DNA of 64,000 bases from Clostridiales bacterium (GCA_012839295.1 DUNO01000009.1:1-64000), one strand, 5' to 3'; counted from the first letter of the stretch, positions 17,271-27,130 are shown. Made by a program: numbers and translations. Notes: a model not told the origin generated them from the sequence alone.

Positions 17271-18197
17271 TTATTCTATATGCACGAGATCCAGGATTTC
17301 AATATTTCCGTTTTTATCAAAGGCATAATATATGTCAACTCTTCCCAGGGGGTTAAATTTACCGCCGATTCCCTGGAGCCCTTGCTCTGCGATGATACAA
17401 TTCCGCCCATCGTAGGTTCCGGTCCAGGAAGACCATATTCCCCAGCTGGAGACATAGCCTACGGTATCACCTTTTGAAAAATGCTGGTTTTTATAAAGCT
17501 GGATAGAATTGCCTTCTATGTTTCCGTCATCCGTATAATAGGAGGTGGCATCAAAAAGAAGCTGCTTATCCGTATATTCTGAGGAAAGAATAAAGTCAAA
17601 TTCCCCGTCACCCTTCGTTATGGTAATTGGAAAGCAATTATTACCTATCTCGTTCAACGGAATGTCCATCATACGCCATTGGCCATCGGACAGCTTTAAG
17701 GTCAGGACTTCAGTTAAAGGCATGCTGTTTACGAGAGGGTCTATTGTTATAAATATCTCATTTTCATGATCCTGGTCAAAATCCAGATATTCAAATGAAT
17801 TAACCGACATCAGGCGGAGGTCTTCCCATTCATAATGAAAGATAGTTTCACCGTTAAGGATTACGGCTGCATACATTGTGCCATCTGTTCGTTCCAGAAG
17901 CTGGACCGAGTCCATGATACCATTATTATCTATGTCCTTATCTAATTCACTAAAAACGGTTTCATTTTGGAGCGGTGTTTCTGCTATAGCGGGTTCCTTG
18001 GAGGGGGCATTGGCAGATTCGTCAGGGGTTCCTCTGGAGGTTTCCGGTGCAATGACAGTAGGCTCTTTCGGGATGCCCGATATATCGGCATTTTCCGTCT
18101 CAAGGGATGTTTTCGCGATTACAGTTTGGTTACAGCCTCCCAGGTATAAGCTGGATAGTACTATTAAAATCAAGATAAAATGACGTTGCCTCCTCAT
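17271..18197 (-). CDS. Lipoprotein with calcium-loop-like repeat region
   Basis: This 308-residue protein has a signal peptide and lipobox LGGC (cysteine about residue 22), so it is membrane-anchored outside the cell. A linker rich in Thr, Pro, Ser and Glu (about residues 35-75) follows. The C-terminal domain has two Asp-rich loops, DKDIDNNGIMD and DFDQDHENE, of the FG-GAP/EF-hand-like kind that bind calcium. The function is unknown. It is monocistronic; the start follows AAAGGTAGG at a somewhat long distance. Confidence 0.75.
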   Translation of the reverse strand: MRRQRHFILILIVLSSLYLGGCNQTVIAKTSLETENADISGIPKEPTVIAPETSRGTPDESANAPSKEPAIAETPLQNETVFSELDKDIDNNGIMDSVQLLERTDGTMYAAVILNGETIFHYEWEDLRLMSVNSFEYLDFDQDHENEIFITIDPLVNSMPLTEVLTLKLSDGQWRMMDIPLNEIGNNCFPITITKGDGEFDFILSSEYTDKQLLFDATSYYTDDGNIEGNSIQLYKNQHFSKGDTVGYVSSWGIWSSWTGTYDGRNCIIAEQGLQGIGGKFNPLGRVDIYYAFDKNGNIEILDLVHIE

Positions 18198-18309
18198 GCT
18201 TGAGACCTACCTTTCATAATATATTTTTATACGTAAAATATATTTCCCATAATGTCCCCTGGGTTATTCTTATTCATTTTAGCATTTGTAACGCCATTAT
18301 TCAATTAGT

Positions 18310-18771
18310 CTATTTCTGAAGTACAACTTCTTCAATTGCCTTATCCAGAAAGACCTCACCGTCTAAATGCTCAAGCTCGTGGCAGAAGCATTTTGCCATT
18401 TCATCTTCCCCGGTGATCAATATCTCTGCGCCAGTTTCATCCAAGGCTTGGATTGTTACTTTCTGGGGACGGATCGTTTTTACTAAGCGGTCAGGGAAGC
18501 TTAAGCAGCCTTCGATACATTCCTGGGTGCCGCTGCGGCCCACAATTTTGGGGTTTACCAGCTTCAGAAAATATCCGCAGTAATCTATCACTACCAGCCT
18601 TTTTAATATACCTACCTGGTTGGCTGCTAAAGCTGCCCCGTTCTCCGTGTAGTGCAGGGTATCCATCATATCATTAAGGATATCCCTGATTTTATCGTCA
18701 ATTACTGTTACTTCTTTGCATTTTTTCCGTAATATCCCATCATCATTAAACCTTAATTGTCTAACAGCCAT
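18310..18771 (-). CDS. def: Peptide deformylase, divergent type
   Basis: This 153-residue enzyme removes the formyl group from new proteins. Motif 1 is GAALAANQVGI (second Gly of the usual GxGLAA replaced by Ala). Motif 2 is EGCLSFP, with the metal cysteine, and motif 3 is CHELEHLDGE, with the HEXXH pair. The metal ligands are therefore intact. The start has AGGAGGG and overlaps the end of the XRE regulator by 11 bases. Because the motifs drift from the housekeeping form, this may be a second, regulated deformylase. Confidence 0.88.
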   Translation of the reverse strand: MAVRQLRFNDDGILRKKCKEVTVIDDKIRDILNDMMDTLHYTENGAALAANQVGILKRLVVIDYCGYFLKLVNPKIVGRSGTQECIEGCLSFPDRLVKTIRPQKVTIQALDETGAEILITGEDEMAKCFCHELEHLDGEVFLDKAIEEVVLQK

Positions 18772-19006
18772 TAACGACCCTCCTACTGCTTACAGCCCTT
18801 GATTTGCGTGGGCTTTCTTCAAAAATAAAAACCTCTTCAATGGAGCATTCAAATACGCTCGATATATCATAGGCAAGCCAAATGGAGGGTTCAAATTTCT
18901 CGGTTTCTATGGCGTTAATAGCTTGCCTGGAGGCTCCTACCAATTCCCCCAGTTGCTCCTGGGTTAGGCCCCTTTGTTCCCGCAATTCCCTGATTCTGTT
19001 CTTCAT
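18761..19006 (-). CDS. XRE family helix-turn-helix regulator
   Basis: This 81-residue protein is essentially one Cro/CI-type helix-turn-helix (LTQEQLGELVGASRQAINAIE, residues about 14-34) with a short tail. It is translationally coupled to the deformylase gene downstream. Three repeats of a TGTAATGTnnACCTTACA box lie upstream (19023-19112) and are probably its operators, so it likely represses its own operon. Confidence 0.85.
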   Translation of the reverse strand: MKNRIRELREQRGLTQEQLGELVGASRQAINAIETEKFEPSIWLAYDISSVFECSIEEVFIFEESPRKSRAVSSRRVVNGC

Positions 19007-19022
19007 TGCCCTGGTTCCTTTC

Positions 19023-19112
19023 TGTAATGTTTACCTTACATTGAGTATAAACCTATTTGAATGTAATGTCAACCTTACATCAGATATATTTGGGTGTAAT
19101 GTCAATTTCAGG
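19023..19112. promoter_or_regulatory. Three operator-like repeats upstream of XRE-def
   Basis: TGTAATGTTTACCTTACA (19023), TGTAATGTCAACCTTACA (19062) and a half-conserved TGTAATGTCAATTTC (19095) are spaced 39 and 33 bases apart. The first two are imperfect palindromes with arms TGTAA and TTACA. Confidence 0.65.
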
Positions 19113-19238
19113 ATATGGAAAGTCAATCTTAAATGGAAAAGTGTAACATCTCGTCAAATGTATTTTTAAATTCTTATGCTGACTAAAACCATGTACATGC
19201 ATTGGAATAGTTTTCTATTGTATCAAATTGAATAATGC

Positions 19239-20492
19239 TTAAAAATGTATTTCCTTAGGAAAAGCCTCTTTTCGCATAATACCCCACATTTTATCAATAT
19301 AAGAGAGTGTATAATAATTTTCATAATAATGATAATAAAAAGCGCCTTTCAGTGTCATCTTATATACGTCGCCATCCACTTTTATAAAGCCTAATATTTT
19401 TGCCAGCCAAAGTTCCAATCCATAAGCCTTCCCTAGCGGTTTCTTAAAAAAAGCTTGAAAATCATGGGAGGAAATGCTTGTGCTGTATGCAGTCCAAAAC
19501 AAGTAATAAATCATTCTCTGCCTTTCCGTAAAGCGTATTGTCAAGGATGTGGGCAGTTTATTCTCAGCTATTCGTTTTTCGTATTCATCAATTGAAAATG
19601 TATTTATTTTAAACTGATCTTTTAAAAGGGTTGTCGCCGAACAACCAAAGCCTAAAAAATTATCCCTGGTCATAGAAGAGTACTTAATATGCGCATTATT
19701 GGAAAAAGTCCAAATGGAATCCCTGTGATAACCTTTGCTTTCACAGTATAAGGTGATTTCATCAAGGAGTTTTCTTTTTTCCTTCTTGCGCATAGCAGGA
19801 ATTGTGGAATCAGTAAAAGAAAAATCTATGAATGGGTAAATAGCGATATGATTTGCCCCATTTGCAAAAGCCATAGCTATATCAGCTTTTAAATCATCTA
19901 TATTTTGTTCAGGAAGTGCAAAGATAAAATCCATAGATACGGTTTCAAGCTTTACTTCATCCAGGGCCTTGAACATTTTAGAATAATCGGGGCTTGTTCT
20001 TCCCAGCATAGTAATAAATTTTTCCTGAAACGACTGAATGCCGATACTGATTTTTGTAACACCAATATTCTTTAATTTCAATAGGTTATCAACCGTGACA
20101 TTTTCAGGGTGAAGCTCCACGCCGACCCCCTCGGTAATAAGGAAGTGGCTATTGATAGCATCAATAATTTCCTGCAGCCTGTCAATAGCGAGAGCAGGTG
20201 TCCCGCCACCAAAATAAAGGCTTGTCACCTGTTTTCTTCCGCTGCTTGAACCTGCCACAGCATGGATTTCTCTTATAAGATAATCAAGATAGCTTTCACA
20301 GCGTTCTTTATTATATTTTTCTTTACAATAAGGACAAAAGGAACAGATATTATTACAAAATGGAATATGTATATAAAGCCCTAGCTGCTCTGTATGTTGA
20401 TATGAAAGTGTTTGATCATATTCATTCATAAATTGGAAGGGCTTAAATGACCGTGTAAGCCACATCCTTGTCATAGTTGTAATTATACTCAT
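19239..20492 (-). CDS. HemW/HemN-like radical SAM protein
   Basis: This 417-residue protein has the radical SAM cluster CNNICSFC after YIHIPFC (about residues 47-55), then YFGGGTPA, VELHPENVT, ISIGIQSF and SMDFIFALPEQ, all HemN-family blocks. A C-terminal HemN-like winged domain seems present (about residues 330-410). True HemN oxidises coproporphyrinogen; HemW inserts heme; relatives methylate quinones. The sequence does not decide which. An AGGAGG site overlaps the stop of the upstream radical SAM gene, so the two are coupled. No heme genes are nearby. Confidence 0.8.
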   Translation of the reverse strand: MSIITTMTRMWLTRSFKPFQFMNEYDQTLSYQHTEQLGLYIHIPFCNNICSFCPYCKEKYNKERCESYLDYLIREIHAVAGSSSGRKQVTSLYFGGGTPALAIDRLQEIIDAINSHFLITEGVGVELHPENVTVDNLLKLKNIGVTKISIGIQSFQEKFITMLGRTSPDYSKMFKALDEVKLETVSMDFIFALPEQNIDDLKADIAMAFANGANHIAIYPFIDFSFTDSTIPAMRKKEKRKLLDEITLYCESKGYHRDSIWTFSNNAHIKYSSMTRDNFLGFGCSATTLLKDQFKINTFSIDEYEKRIAENKLPTSLTIRFTERQRMIYYLFWTAYSTSISSHDFQAFFKKPLGKAYGLELWLAKILGFIKVDGDVYKMTLKGAFYYHYYENYYTLSYIDKMWGIMRKEAFPKEIHF

Positions 20493-20501
20493 TTCCACCT
20501 C

Positions 20502-21404
20502 CTAAATATATTTTAGATATGTTTTTAACATTTCAAACATTATTTTTAGCTTACCTTGAAACAAGAGAGTGTATTCTGCAACAAAAAAGTATCCGCACTT
20601 TTCGCACAGGTACGGAATATCAATACATCTGCCGCAAATGCTGATCTTTCCGTTTTCGATTACAACGCACTGAAAGCAGGGAGTTGGAAAGTTGTTGTTT
20701 ATGATATAGGGAAAGGCATTTTTTAAATTGAAAATAGGTGCACCCTCGTCCATCATCTGGGATATAACATCACAGCACTGTTTTTTTTCATCTGTTGACA
20801 GTTGAAGGTTTACCGTTTCAGGGTATGGCGTATGAAAGTTAAAGGATACAGCACGCACATTTCTGTTAGATTTCGCAGTATGGCAAACGTCTTTTATCGT
20901 ATCTTTATTTATCTGGTTAACTGCCATATAAAAGCAGATATTATCAGCAGTGGCATTTTTAATGTTCTGCATAATGGTATCGTATGTATTACCGCGGATT
21001 TCATTGTGTTTCTCTTTGTCGCCGTCAAGGCTAATAAGTATTAAATCCGCCTCGGGTAAATCAATTGGAAAGGTTCCGTTTGTTACTGTATTTACAATTA
21101 AAAAACCCATCTTTTTTGCTTCCGAAACCAAATCTTTTAAGGTTATGTCCCCGTCTTGCCACATAAATGTTTCGCCGCCGCAAAAAAATAAAATCCGCAC
21201 ACCCATTCCATAAAGGATTTCCATTTCTGCTTTAATCTGTTCATATGGGTGGATTATTGCTGAAATATTATTAACGGAGCAGTGTTCGCAGGATAGATTA
21301 CATTTATCGGTCAAAATTACCGTACCGATGATTGGCTTCTTCTGACGAAATAAAATCGTCCTGACCCCGTAATTAGCGAAATATAAAAATGATGATACTT
21401 TCAT
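20502..21404 (-). CDS. Radical SAM protein with C-terminal cysteine pairs
   Basis: This 300-residue protein has the radical SAM motif CNLSCEHC at about residues 34-41 and FFCGGETFMW as the glycine-rich block. ILISLDGDKEKHNEIRG follows, typical of SPASM/HpnH-like enzymes. The C-terminus has CFQC, CGRC and CEKCGYFF, likely binding auxiliary iron-sulfur clusters. The ATG at 21404 follows a G-rich site. It is the first gene of a two-gene operon with the HemW-like protein nine bases downstream. No precursor peptide gene is visible between 21405 and 21549. The product is unknown. Confidence 0.75.
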   Translation of the reverse strand: MKVSSFLYFANYGVRTILFRQKKPIIGTVILTDKCNLSCEHCSVNNISAIIHPYEQIKAEMEILYGMGVRILFFCGGETFMWQDGDITLKDLVSEAKKMGFLIVNTVTNGTFPIDLPEADLILISLDGDKEKHNEIRGNTYDTIMQNIKNATADNICFYMAVNQINKDTIKDVCHTAKSNRNVRAVSFNFHTPYPETVNLQLSTDEKKQCCDVISQMMDEGAPIFNLKNAFPYIINNNFPTPCFQCVVIENGKISICGRCIDIPYLCEKCGYFFVAEYTLLFQGKLKIMFEMLKTYLKYI

Positions 21405-21549
21405 CAAGCCCACCCCCCCTGCTTTATAAAATTGTTTACAGTTAGTTATCTGTTCTCACCCGAAAATACTGAAAGAAAGCGTACGGTCCACTGCTTATCT
21501 AATATAAATATTTGAAGGAATACAGGCGGGGCGATCCAGACTATTAAAA

Positions 21550-22440
21550 TTATTCATAGAGGATATACTCGCCATTTCTATATTCCTTTGGTGATACGCC
21601 TACCACCTTTTTAAAGATACGTGAAAAGTAATATTGGTCATCATATCCCAATTCTTTACCTACTTCACAAATGTACATATCGGTAGATCTTAACAATTTA
21701 CAGGCCTCTTGCATTTTCAAGTTGATAAAAAAGTCAAGCGGTGCCCGATTGGCATATTTTTTAAATATCGCATTAATATAGCTTTTAGACAGATTTAATT
21801 CATTGGAGATGTCCTCCAGTGAAATATTCTCATGAATATGCTTATACATATAGCGGACAATGACCGTCATATGCCGGTTCTGTTTACCAATCTCATCTAC
21901 TTTCTCACGATGATAAATCTCCGATAAGATCAAAGACAATACTTGAGAAATATAGATGAAATTCCCCAGTGTGTAGTTTCGCTCCAGGACACGAAACAGT
22001 AGATCAAATAGAAACATCATCCGGTTGTTTGCGTGACGGGAATTAATACCGATAATATTACAGGATTCCAGCGGGAAAAACTGGGTGTTGGTTCCTTTGA
22101 AATGCACCCATAGGATACTCCAGGGATCATCATCACTGGCGTAATACTTATGCTTTGTATTACGGGGAATGCAAAAAGCCTGCTCCGCGTGCAGTTCATA
22201 GGTTTTGTTATTTACCTGAATGACCCCTTTCCCTGAAGTACAATAGATTAGAATATATTCTTCAATCCCTTCTTCCCGTTCCCTATAATGATGGGCGGCA
22301 TTAGGAAAGAAGCCTACATCTGTCAAATATAGCGCTTTTATCATAGGATGCTGCGCATACTCAAGAAATGACTCTGTAGGTATTATAATATATTCTTCAT
22401 CTTTAAATCCATCTCGTTTTTTGTTTTCTGATTTTTCCAT
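21550..22440 (-). CDS. AraC family regulator with cupin domain, divergent from DUF5107 gene
   Basis: This 296-residue protein has a cupin-like N-terminus (EQAFCIPRNTKHKYYASDDD and ILWVHFKG) and an AraC DNA-binding C-terminus (about 190-290; SLEDISNELNLSKSYINAIF, GYDDQYYFSRIFKKVVGVSP). No ribosome site lies before the ATG; instead a TATAAT box ends seven bases upstream, so the mRNA is probably leaderless. It likely activates the divergent DUF5107-dehydrogenase-M24 genes in response to a sugar. Confidence 0.88.
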   Translation of the reverse strand: MEKSENKKRDGFKDEEYIIIPTESFLEYAQHPMIKALYLTDVGFFPNAAHHYREREEGIEEYILIYCTSGKGVIQVNNKTYELHAEQAFCIPRNTKHKYYASDDDPWSILWVHFKGTNTQFFPLESCNIIGINSRHANNRMMFLFDLLFRVLERNYTLGNFIYISQVLSLILSEIYHREKVDEIGKQNRHMTVIVRYMYKHIHENISLEDISNELNLSKSYINAIFKKYANRAPLDFFINLKMQEACKLLRSTDMYICEVGKELGYDDQYYFSRIFKKVVGVSPKEYRNGEYILYE

Positions 22441-22446
22441 AAAGAA

Positions 22447-22475
22447 ATTATAGCATGACTATGGAATATTGTCCA
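22447..22475 (-). promoter_or_regulatory. Sigma-A promoter of the AraC gene, leaderless geometry
   Basis: On minus, TGGACA (22470-22475) and TATAAT (22447-22452) have a 17-base spacer. Six bases separate TATAAT from the ATG at 22440, so transcription should begin at or next to the start codon. Confidence 0.6.
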
Positions 22476-22581
22476 TCTTTAGCTGGAATATGATATTTTT
22501 ATCAAGAAAAAACTATGTTACTATGAATGCAGGAAGATAACAACGTGATTCATAAAATTTGAATGCAAGGAGTATAGCTTT

Positions 22582-25500
22582 ATGCAAACAACAAAAAAAG
22601 TAAAGGTTTGGGAAGAGCAGGTTACAATACCAACCTATAAAGTATTTCAGGCAGAAAAGAGCCCTCTCTTTATTGAAAAAAGAGCGTACCAGGGAAGTAC
22701 AGGAAAGGTATACCCCTTCCCTGTAACTGAGAAAATCTCAGATGAAAAGGAAGAGGTATCCTACCGGGCTATTTATCTTGAAAATGATTACCTCCAGGTA
22801 ATGGTTCTTCCTGAATTAGGAGGCCGCATCCAAAGGGCTCTCGATAAAACGAATAATTATGATTTTGTATATTATAACCACGTAATTAAGCCCGCTCTCG
22901 TTGGACTTACGGGTCCATGGATTTCCGGCGGCATTGAGTTTAACTGGCCACAGCACCACAGACCGTCCACCTTTTCTCCCGTAGACTATAAATATACAGA
23001 AAATAAGGATGGTTCCTGTACAGTATATGTAAGTGAGATTGATAGAATGTACGGTACAAAAGGAATGGGAGCCTTCACACTATATCCTGATAAAGCCTAT
23101 ATTGAAATCAAAGGGCAATTATTTAATCGTACGGATACCCCGCAAACCTTTTTGTGGTGGGCTAATCCGGCAGTTCCGGTAAATGAAAATACATATTCCG
23201 TTTTCCCCCCGGATGTCCATGCTGTAATGGACCACGGAAAGCGTGCGGTTTCCACATTCCCGATTGCTACAGCAGAATATTACAAATATGATTATTCCGC
23301 AGGTATCGATATTTCGAGATACAAGAATATAAAGGTGCCAACCTCCTACATGGCAGCCCATTCCGATTTTGACTTTATTGGTAACTATGATGAAAAGATA
23401 GAAGCAGGGCTTCTTCATGTAGCAGACCATCATATTTCTCCCGGTAAAAAGCAATGGACCTGGGGGAACAGTGATTTTGGACTGGCCTGGGATCGTAATC
23501 TGACTGAAACAGACGGACCTTATATTGAATTAATGACAGGTGTATTTACAGATAACCAACCTGACTTTACCTGGTTAAAGCCCTATGAAGAAAAAACCTT
23601 TACCCAGTACTTTATGCCATATAAAGGTGTTGGCCGTGTGAAGAATGCCACCAGGGACGCCATGATTAATTATGAGATCCTGGATGGAAAGGCAGTGATC
23701 AAGCTTTACACCACCGGTTCCTATAAAAATGCGGAGATTAAAGTAAGCTTTGAGGGAGAAACTCTATTTTGTGAACAGGTGGATCTTACACCCCTAACAA
23801 GCTACGAGACCTCTTTTGATACAACGCTTGCCATACCCGCAGGCTGTATGGTAACTGTTACTGATCAGGAAGGTGTTACTTTAGTTCAATATAAAGTGGT
23901 AGAGAAAGAACTGATGCCTACACCGGATCCTGCTGAGCGTCTGCTTCCGCCCTCCGAGCTAAAATCAACAGAGGAATTATACTTAGGAGCCCTGCATCTG
24001 GAGCAATATCGCCATGCAACCTATGAGCCGGCAGATTATTATGAGGAAGGACTTCGCAGGGATGCATCAGATATCCGTCTTAATAACGGATATGGTATGC
24101 TGCAGTTCAAACGGGGCAACATAAAAAAAGCGATCAAGCTTTTTGAAAAGGCGATTGAAAAGCAGACCTGGAAAAATCCGAATCCATATTACGGAGAAGG
24201 TTATTTTAACTTAGGCCTTGCGCTGGAAATGGCCGGTGAGGATGTAAAGGCATATGATGCATTCTATAAAGCTACCTGGAGCTACGAAACACAAAGCGGC
24301 GGTTTTTATTGGCTCGCCTGCTTAAGCTGTAGAAAGAAGCAATACGCAGAAGCGCTGGAATTTATAGATAAATCGTTGATCCGCAATTGGCACAATATGA
24401 AAGCAAGATGCTTAAAGGCAGCCGTTTTAAGACTTCTAAAGAAAGACAATACAATGTTTTTACAGGAGAGTATTGACATTGATCCATTGTGTATGGGCTG
24501 CCTCTATGAAGAGGCTATTTACAAAAATGATTTAATTTCGTGGAAAAGGATTATGCGTAATCAAGCCCACAATTATCTGGAGCTATCAATCGATTATATG
24601 AAATATGGTTTATATGAAGATGCGATTCGGATTCTTGAAGCCTGTGAGGATAAAACGCCGCTGGTATACTATTACCAAGGCTATGCTTATATGCTGGCAG
24701 GGGATCTGGCGAAGGCTAAAGAACGGTATAGGATAGGAGAGGCCACGAATCCGGATTACTGCTTTCCTAATAAAGTAATTGAAATTAACATTCTAAAAAG
24801 TGCCATTACAGCATTAGAGAAAGCTCCATTTGCCCATTATTATCTTGGTAATTTACTTTACGATAAGAAGCAATATGAAGAAGCCGGCAATCAGTGGGAA
24901 AGTTCATATGCTGAAAATGCTTCCTTCGCTATGACCTGCCGTAATCTTGCAATCTACTACTATAACAAGCGGGAAGATACCCACAAAGCCCTGGCTTATA
25001 TGAAGAAAGCTTATGGTCTTGAAGCGGATTGTGCCAGGTTCCTGCTGGAGTATGACCAATTACGGGCGAGAGCAGGTGTAAGTAATAAAGAACGCTTAGA
25101 TTTATTAGAAGCACAATTAGAGATAGTGAAAACGCGGGATGTTCTTTATCTCGAATACATTACACTGCTTAATAGCACAGGACAATATGATAAGGCTCTC
25201 AGCTGTCTCTTGTCCCATACCTTCCATCCCTGGGAAGGGGGAGAAGGCAAGGTCAGCTCCCAATATCGCTTTGCTTTAACGGAAAAAGCGATTCAAGAAT
25301 TGGATTCAGGTAATATAGCAAAAGCAATTGAATTTTTGGAGTCAACAATTACCTATCCGAATAATTTGGGCGAGGGAAAGCTTCCTAATACACAGGATAA
25401 TATGGCTGACTACTACATGGGAAAAGCGTATGCCTTAATGGGTAATCAGGATAAAGCGACAGAGTATTACAAAAAAGCTTCCATTGGACTGGAGGAACCC

Positions 25501-25881
25501 AGCAATGTGTTATATTACAACGACCAGCCCTCTGATACCATTTTATATCAAGGCCTGGCAAATGAAGAATTAGGCAATGCCGCTGCCGCAAGAAAGGCTT
25601 ATCATCAACTCCTTGCCTTTGGTGAAAAGCACCTGTTTGACAAGGTGGATTATGATTATTTTGCAGTATCACTCCCGGAAATTGAGGTGTTTCCCGATAA
25701 TATCCAGTTGCGTAATGACATCTATTGCAATTATCTAATCGGTCTAGGGTATCTTGGCCTCGGAAAATTGGAAAAAGCAGATAGTATCTTTGATAAGATT
25801 TTAGAAGAGCAGCCGAATTATCAGGGTGCAATTAGGCATAAGAAAATGCTGGAACGGTTGATTCAGCCGCAAGACATTTAG
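22582..25881 (+). CDS. DUF5107 protein with TPR array
   Basis: This 1099-residue protein has an N-terminal DUF5107 region (about residues 40-350; VMVLPELGGRIQRAL, ISGGIEFNWPQHH, TFLWWANPAV) and a long tetratricopeptide-repeat array from about residue 480 to the end (for example NLGLALEMAGEDVKAYDAF and YMGKAYALMGNQDKATEYY). The LPELGGR block resembles the start of aldose-epimerase-like sugar-binding folds, so a carbohydrate substrate is likely. There is no signal peptide, so it is cytoplasmic. AAGGAG precedes the start. It heads an AraC-controlled locus with an alcohol dehydrogenase and an M24 protein. Confidence 0.88.
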   Translation: MQTTKKVKVWEEQVTIPTYKVFQAEKSPLFIEKRAYQGSTGKVYPFPVTEKISDEKEEVSYRAIYLENDYLQVMVLPELGGRIQRALDKTNNYDFVYYNHVIKPALVGLTGPWISGGIEFNWPQHHRPSTFSPVDYKYTENKDGSCTVYVSEIDRMYGTKGMGAFTLYPDKAYIEIKGQLFNRTDTPQTFLWWANPAVPVNENTYSVFPPDVHAVMDHGKRAVSTFPIATAEYYKYDYSAGIDISRYKNIKVPTSYMAAHSDFDFIGNYDEKIEAGLLHVADHHISPGKKQWTWGNSDFGLAWDRNLTETDGPYIELMTGVFTDNQPDFTWLKPYEEKTFTQYFMPYKGVGRVKNATRDAMINYEILDGKAVIKLYTTGSYKNAEIKVSFEGETLFCEQVDLTPLTSYETSFDTTLAIPAGCMVTVTDQEGVTLVQYKVVEKELMPTPDPAERLLPPSELKSTEELYLGALHLEQYRHATYEPADYYEEGLRRDASDIRLNNGYGMLQFKRGNIKKAIKLFEKAIEKQTWKNPNPYYGEGYFNLGLALEMAGEDVKAYDAFYKATWSYETQSGGFYWLACLSCRKKQYAEALEFIDKSLIRNWHNMKARCLKAAVLRLLKKDNTMFLQESIDIDPLCMGCLYEEAIYKNDLISWKRIMRNQAHNYLELSIDYMKYGLYEDAIRILEACEDKTPLVYYYQGYAYMLAGDLAKAKERYRIGEATNPDYCFPNKVIEINILKSAITALEKAPFAHYYLGNLLYDKKQYEEAGNQWESSYAENASFAMTCRNLAIYYYNKREDTHKALAYMKKAYGLEADCARFLLEYDQLRARAGVSNKERLDLLEAQLEIVKTRDVLYLEYITLLNSTGQYDKALSCLLSHTFHPWEGGEGKVSSQYRFALTEKAIQELDSGNIAKAIEFLESTITYPNNLGEGKLPNTQDNMADYYMGKAYALMGNQDKATEYYKKASIGLEEPSNVLYYNDQPSDTILYQGLANEELGNAAAARKAYHQLLAFGEKHLFDKVDYDYFAVSLPEIEVFPDNIQLRNDIYCNYLIGLGYLGLGKLEKADSIFDKILEEQPNYQGAIRHKKMLERLIQPQDI

Positions 25882-26039
25882 TGGTTAAGTACTGCTACGA
25901 TGATTAAAATGTAATAAAATAGTCCATTAATTTTAAGAATACTGAATTTTGGTATATAAAAGGTTGTGATATAATCGATAGCATAGATAAGAAAAATGTA
26001 TCCGTTAGGCAAAGAAAAGGTAGAAGGAGGGTAAATGAA

Positions 26040-27104
26040 ATGGCAGATAAAATTCCGGATAAAATGTTGGGCATGAAATTACCAGGGGGTGCAAGGGTTG
26101 CTGAGGGCATGTTTGATGTACCGTCACCCGGCCCAGGGCAGGTATTGCTGAAAATGAAGGCAGCAAGTCTTTGCGGAAGTGATTTAAAGTACATCTATTA
26201 TGAACACACTGACAAAACCGGTGGCGCGAGGTATGACGATGTTATTGCAGGACACGAACCCAGCGGACAGGTAATTGCAGTCGGCGAAGGTGTGGCAGAT
26301 TTTAAGGAGGGAGACCGGGTAGTAGTGTATCATATCCAAGGATGTGGCTACTGTGATGAATGCAGAAAAGGTTTCTTTATTAATTGCCAGCAGCCGGAGC
26401 GGCGTGCCTATGGCTGGCAAAGAGACGGTGCATTAGCGGAGTATATGGTGGCGGATACAAGTACCTGTATTCATTTGCCGGATTTCCTTACCTATGAAGA
26501 TGGGGCAATGATTGCATGCGGGTTTGGAACGGCTTATCAAGGTCTTTTAAGAGCGAATGTATCCGGTAAGGACAGGGTACTTGTTATGGGATTAGGCCCT
26601 GTAGGGCAGGCAACCATTATTTTGGCAAAAGCACTGGGAGCACAGACGATCGGTGTTGATATCTCACCTGAGAGAATGGAAATGGCGAAAAATGTTGGTG
26701 CGGATGAAGTGCTTGCCGGCGATGATTCCCTGGTTGATAAGGTGATGGAGATGACAGACGGCAAGGGAGTAGAGGTTGCCATAGATTGCTCAGGCAGCAG
26801 CATTGGACGCCATAGATGTTTAGAAGTTGCAAGGATGTGGGGCAATGTAGTATTTCTCGGTGAGCAGGGGACAGTAACCTTTGAACCTAGCCCATTGTTA
26901 TTGCATAAGAATTTAACCTTACACGGTTCCTGGGTAACCTCAGTAGATAATATGGAACGTTTGGTTGAATTACTGGATCGGAAGAAAATCCATCCAAGCC
27001 AGATTATTACACATCGCTTTCCGCTTAATAAGACACCGGAGGCCTTTGAAATATTTGCGACAGGTAAGACCGGCAAGGTTGTAATTAATATGGATTTAAA
27101 ATAG
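26040..27104 (+). CDS. Zinc-dependent medium-chain alcohol/polyol dehydrogenase
   Basis: This 354-residue MDR enzyme has catalytic zinc ligands in ASLCGSDLKY (Cys) and GHEPSGQV (His-Glu), and structural-zinc cysteines in GCGYCDECRKGFFINC. A Rossmann motif VMGLGPVGQATI is near residue 182, and DIS after the second strand (GVDIS) points to NAD preference. It likely oxidises a sugar alcohol or related secondary alcohol. AAGGAGGG precedes the start. It follows the DUF5107 gene by 158 bases in the same direction. Confidence 0.9.
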   Translation: MADKIPDKMLGMKLPGGARVAEGMFDVPSPGPGQVLLKMKAASLCGSDLKYIYYEHTDKTGGARYDDVIAGHEPSGQVIAVGEGVADFKEGDRVVVYHIQGCGYCDECRKGFFINCQQPERRAYGWQRDGALAEYMVADTSTCIHLPDFLTYEDGAMIACGFGTAYQGLLRANVSGKDRVLVMGLGPVGQATIILAKALGAQTIGVDISPERMEMAKNVGADEVLAGDDSLVDKVMEMTDGKGVEVAIDCSGSSIGRHRCLEVARMWGNVVFLGEQGTVTFEPSPLLLHKNLTLHGSWVTSVDNMERLVELLDRKKIHPSQIITHRFPLNKTPEAFEIFATGKTGKVVINMDLK

Positions 27105-27130
27105 CCGGAAATAGATGAAATATGTTACTG

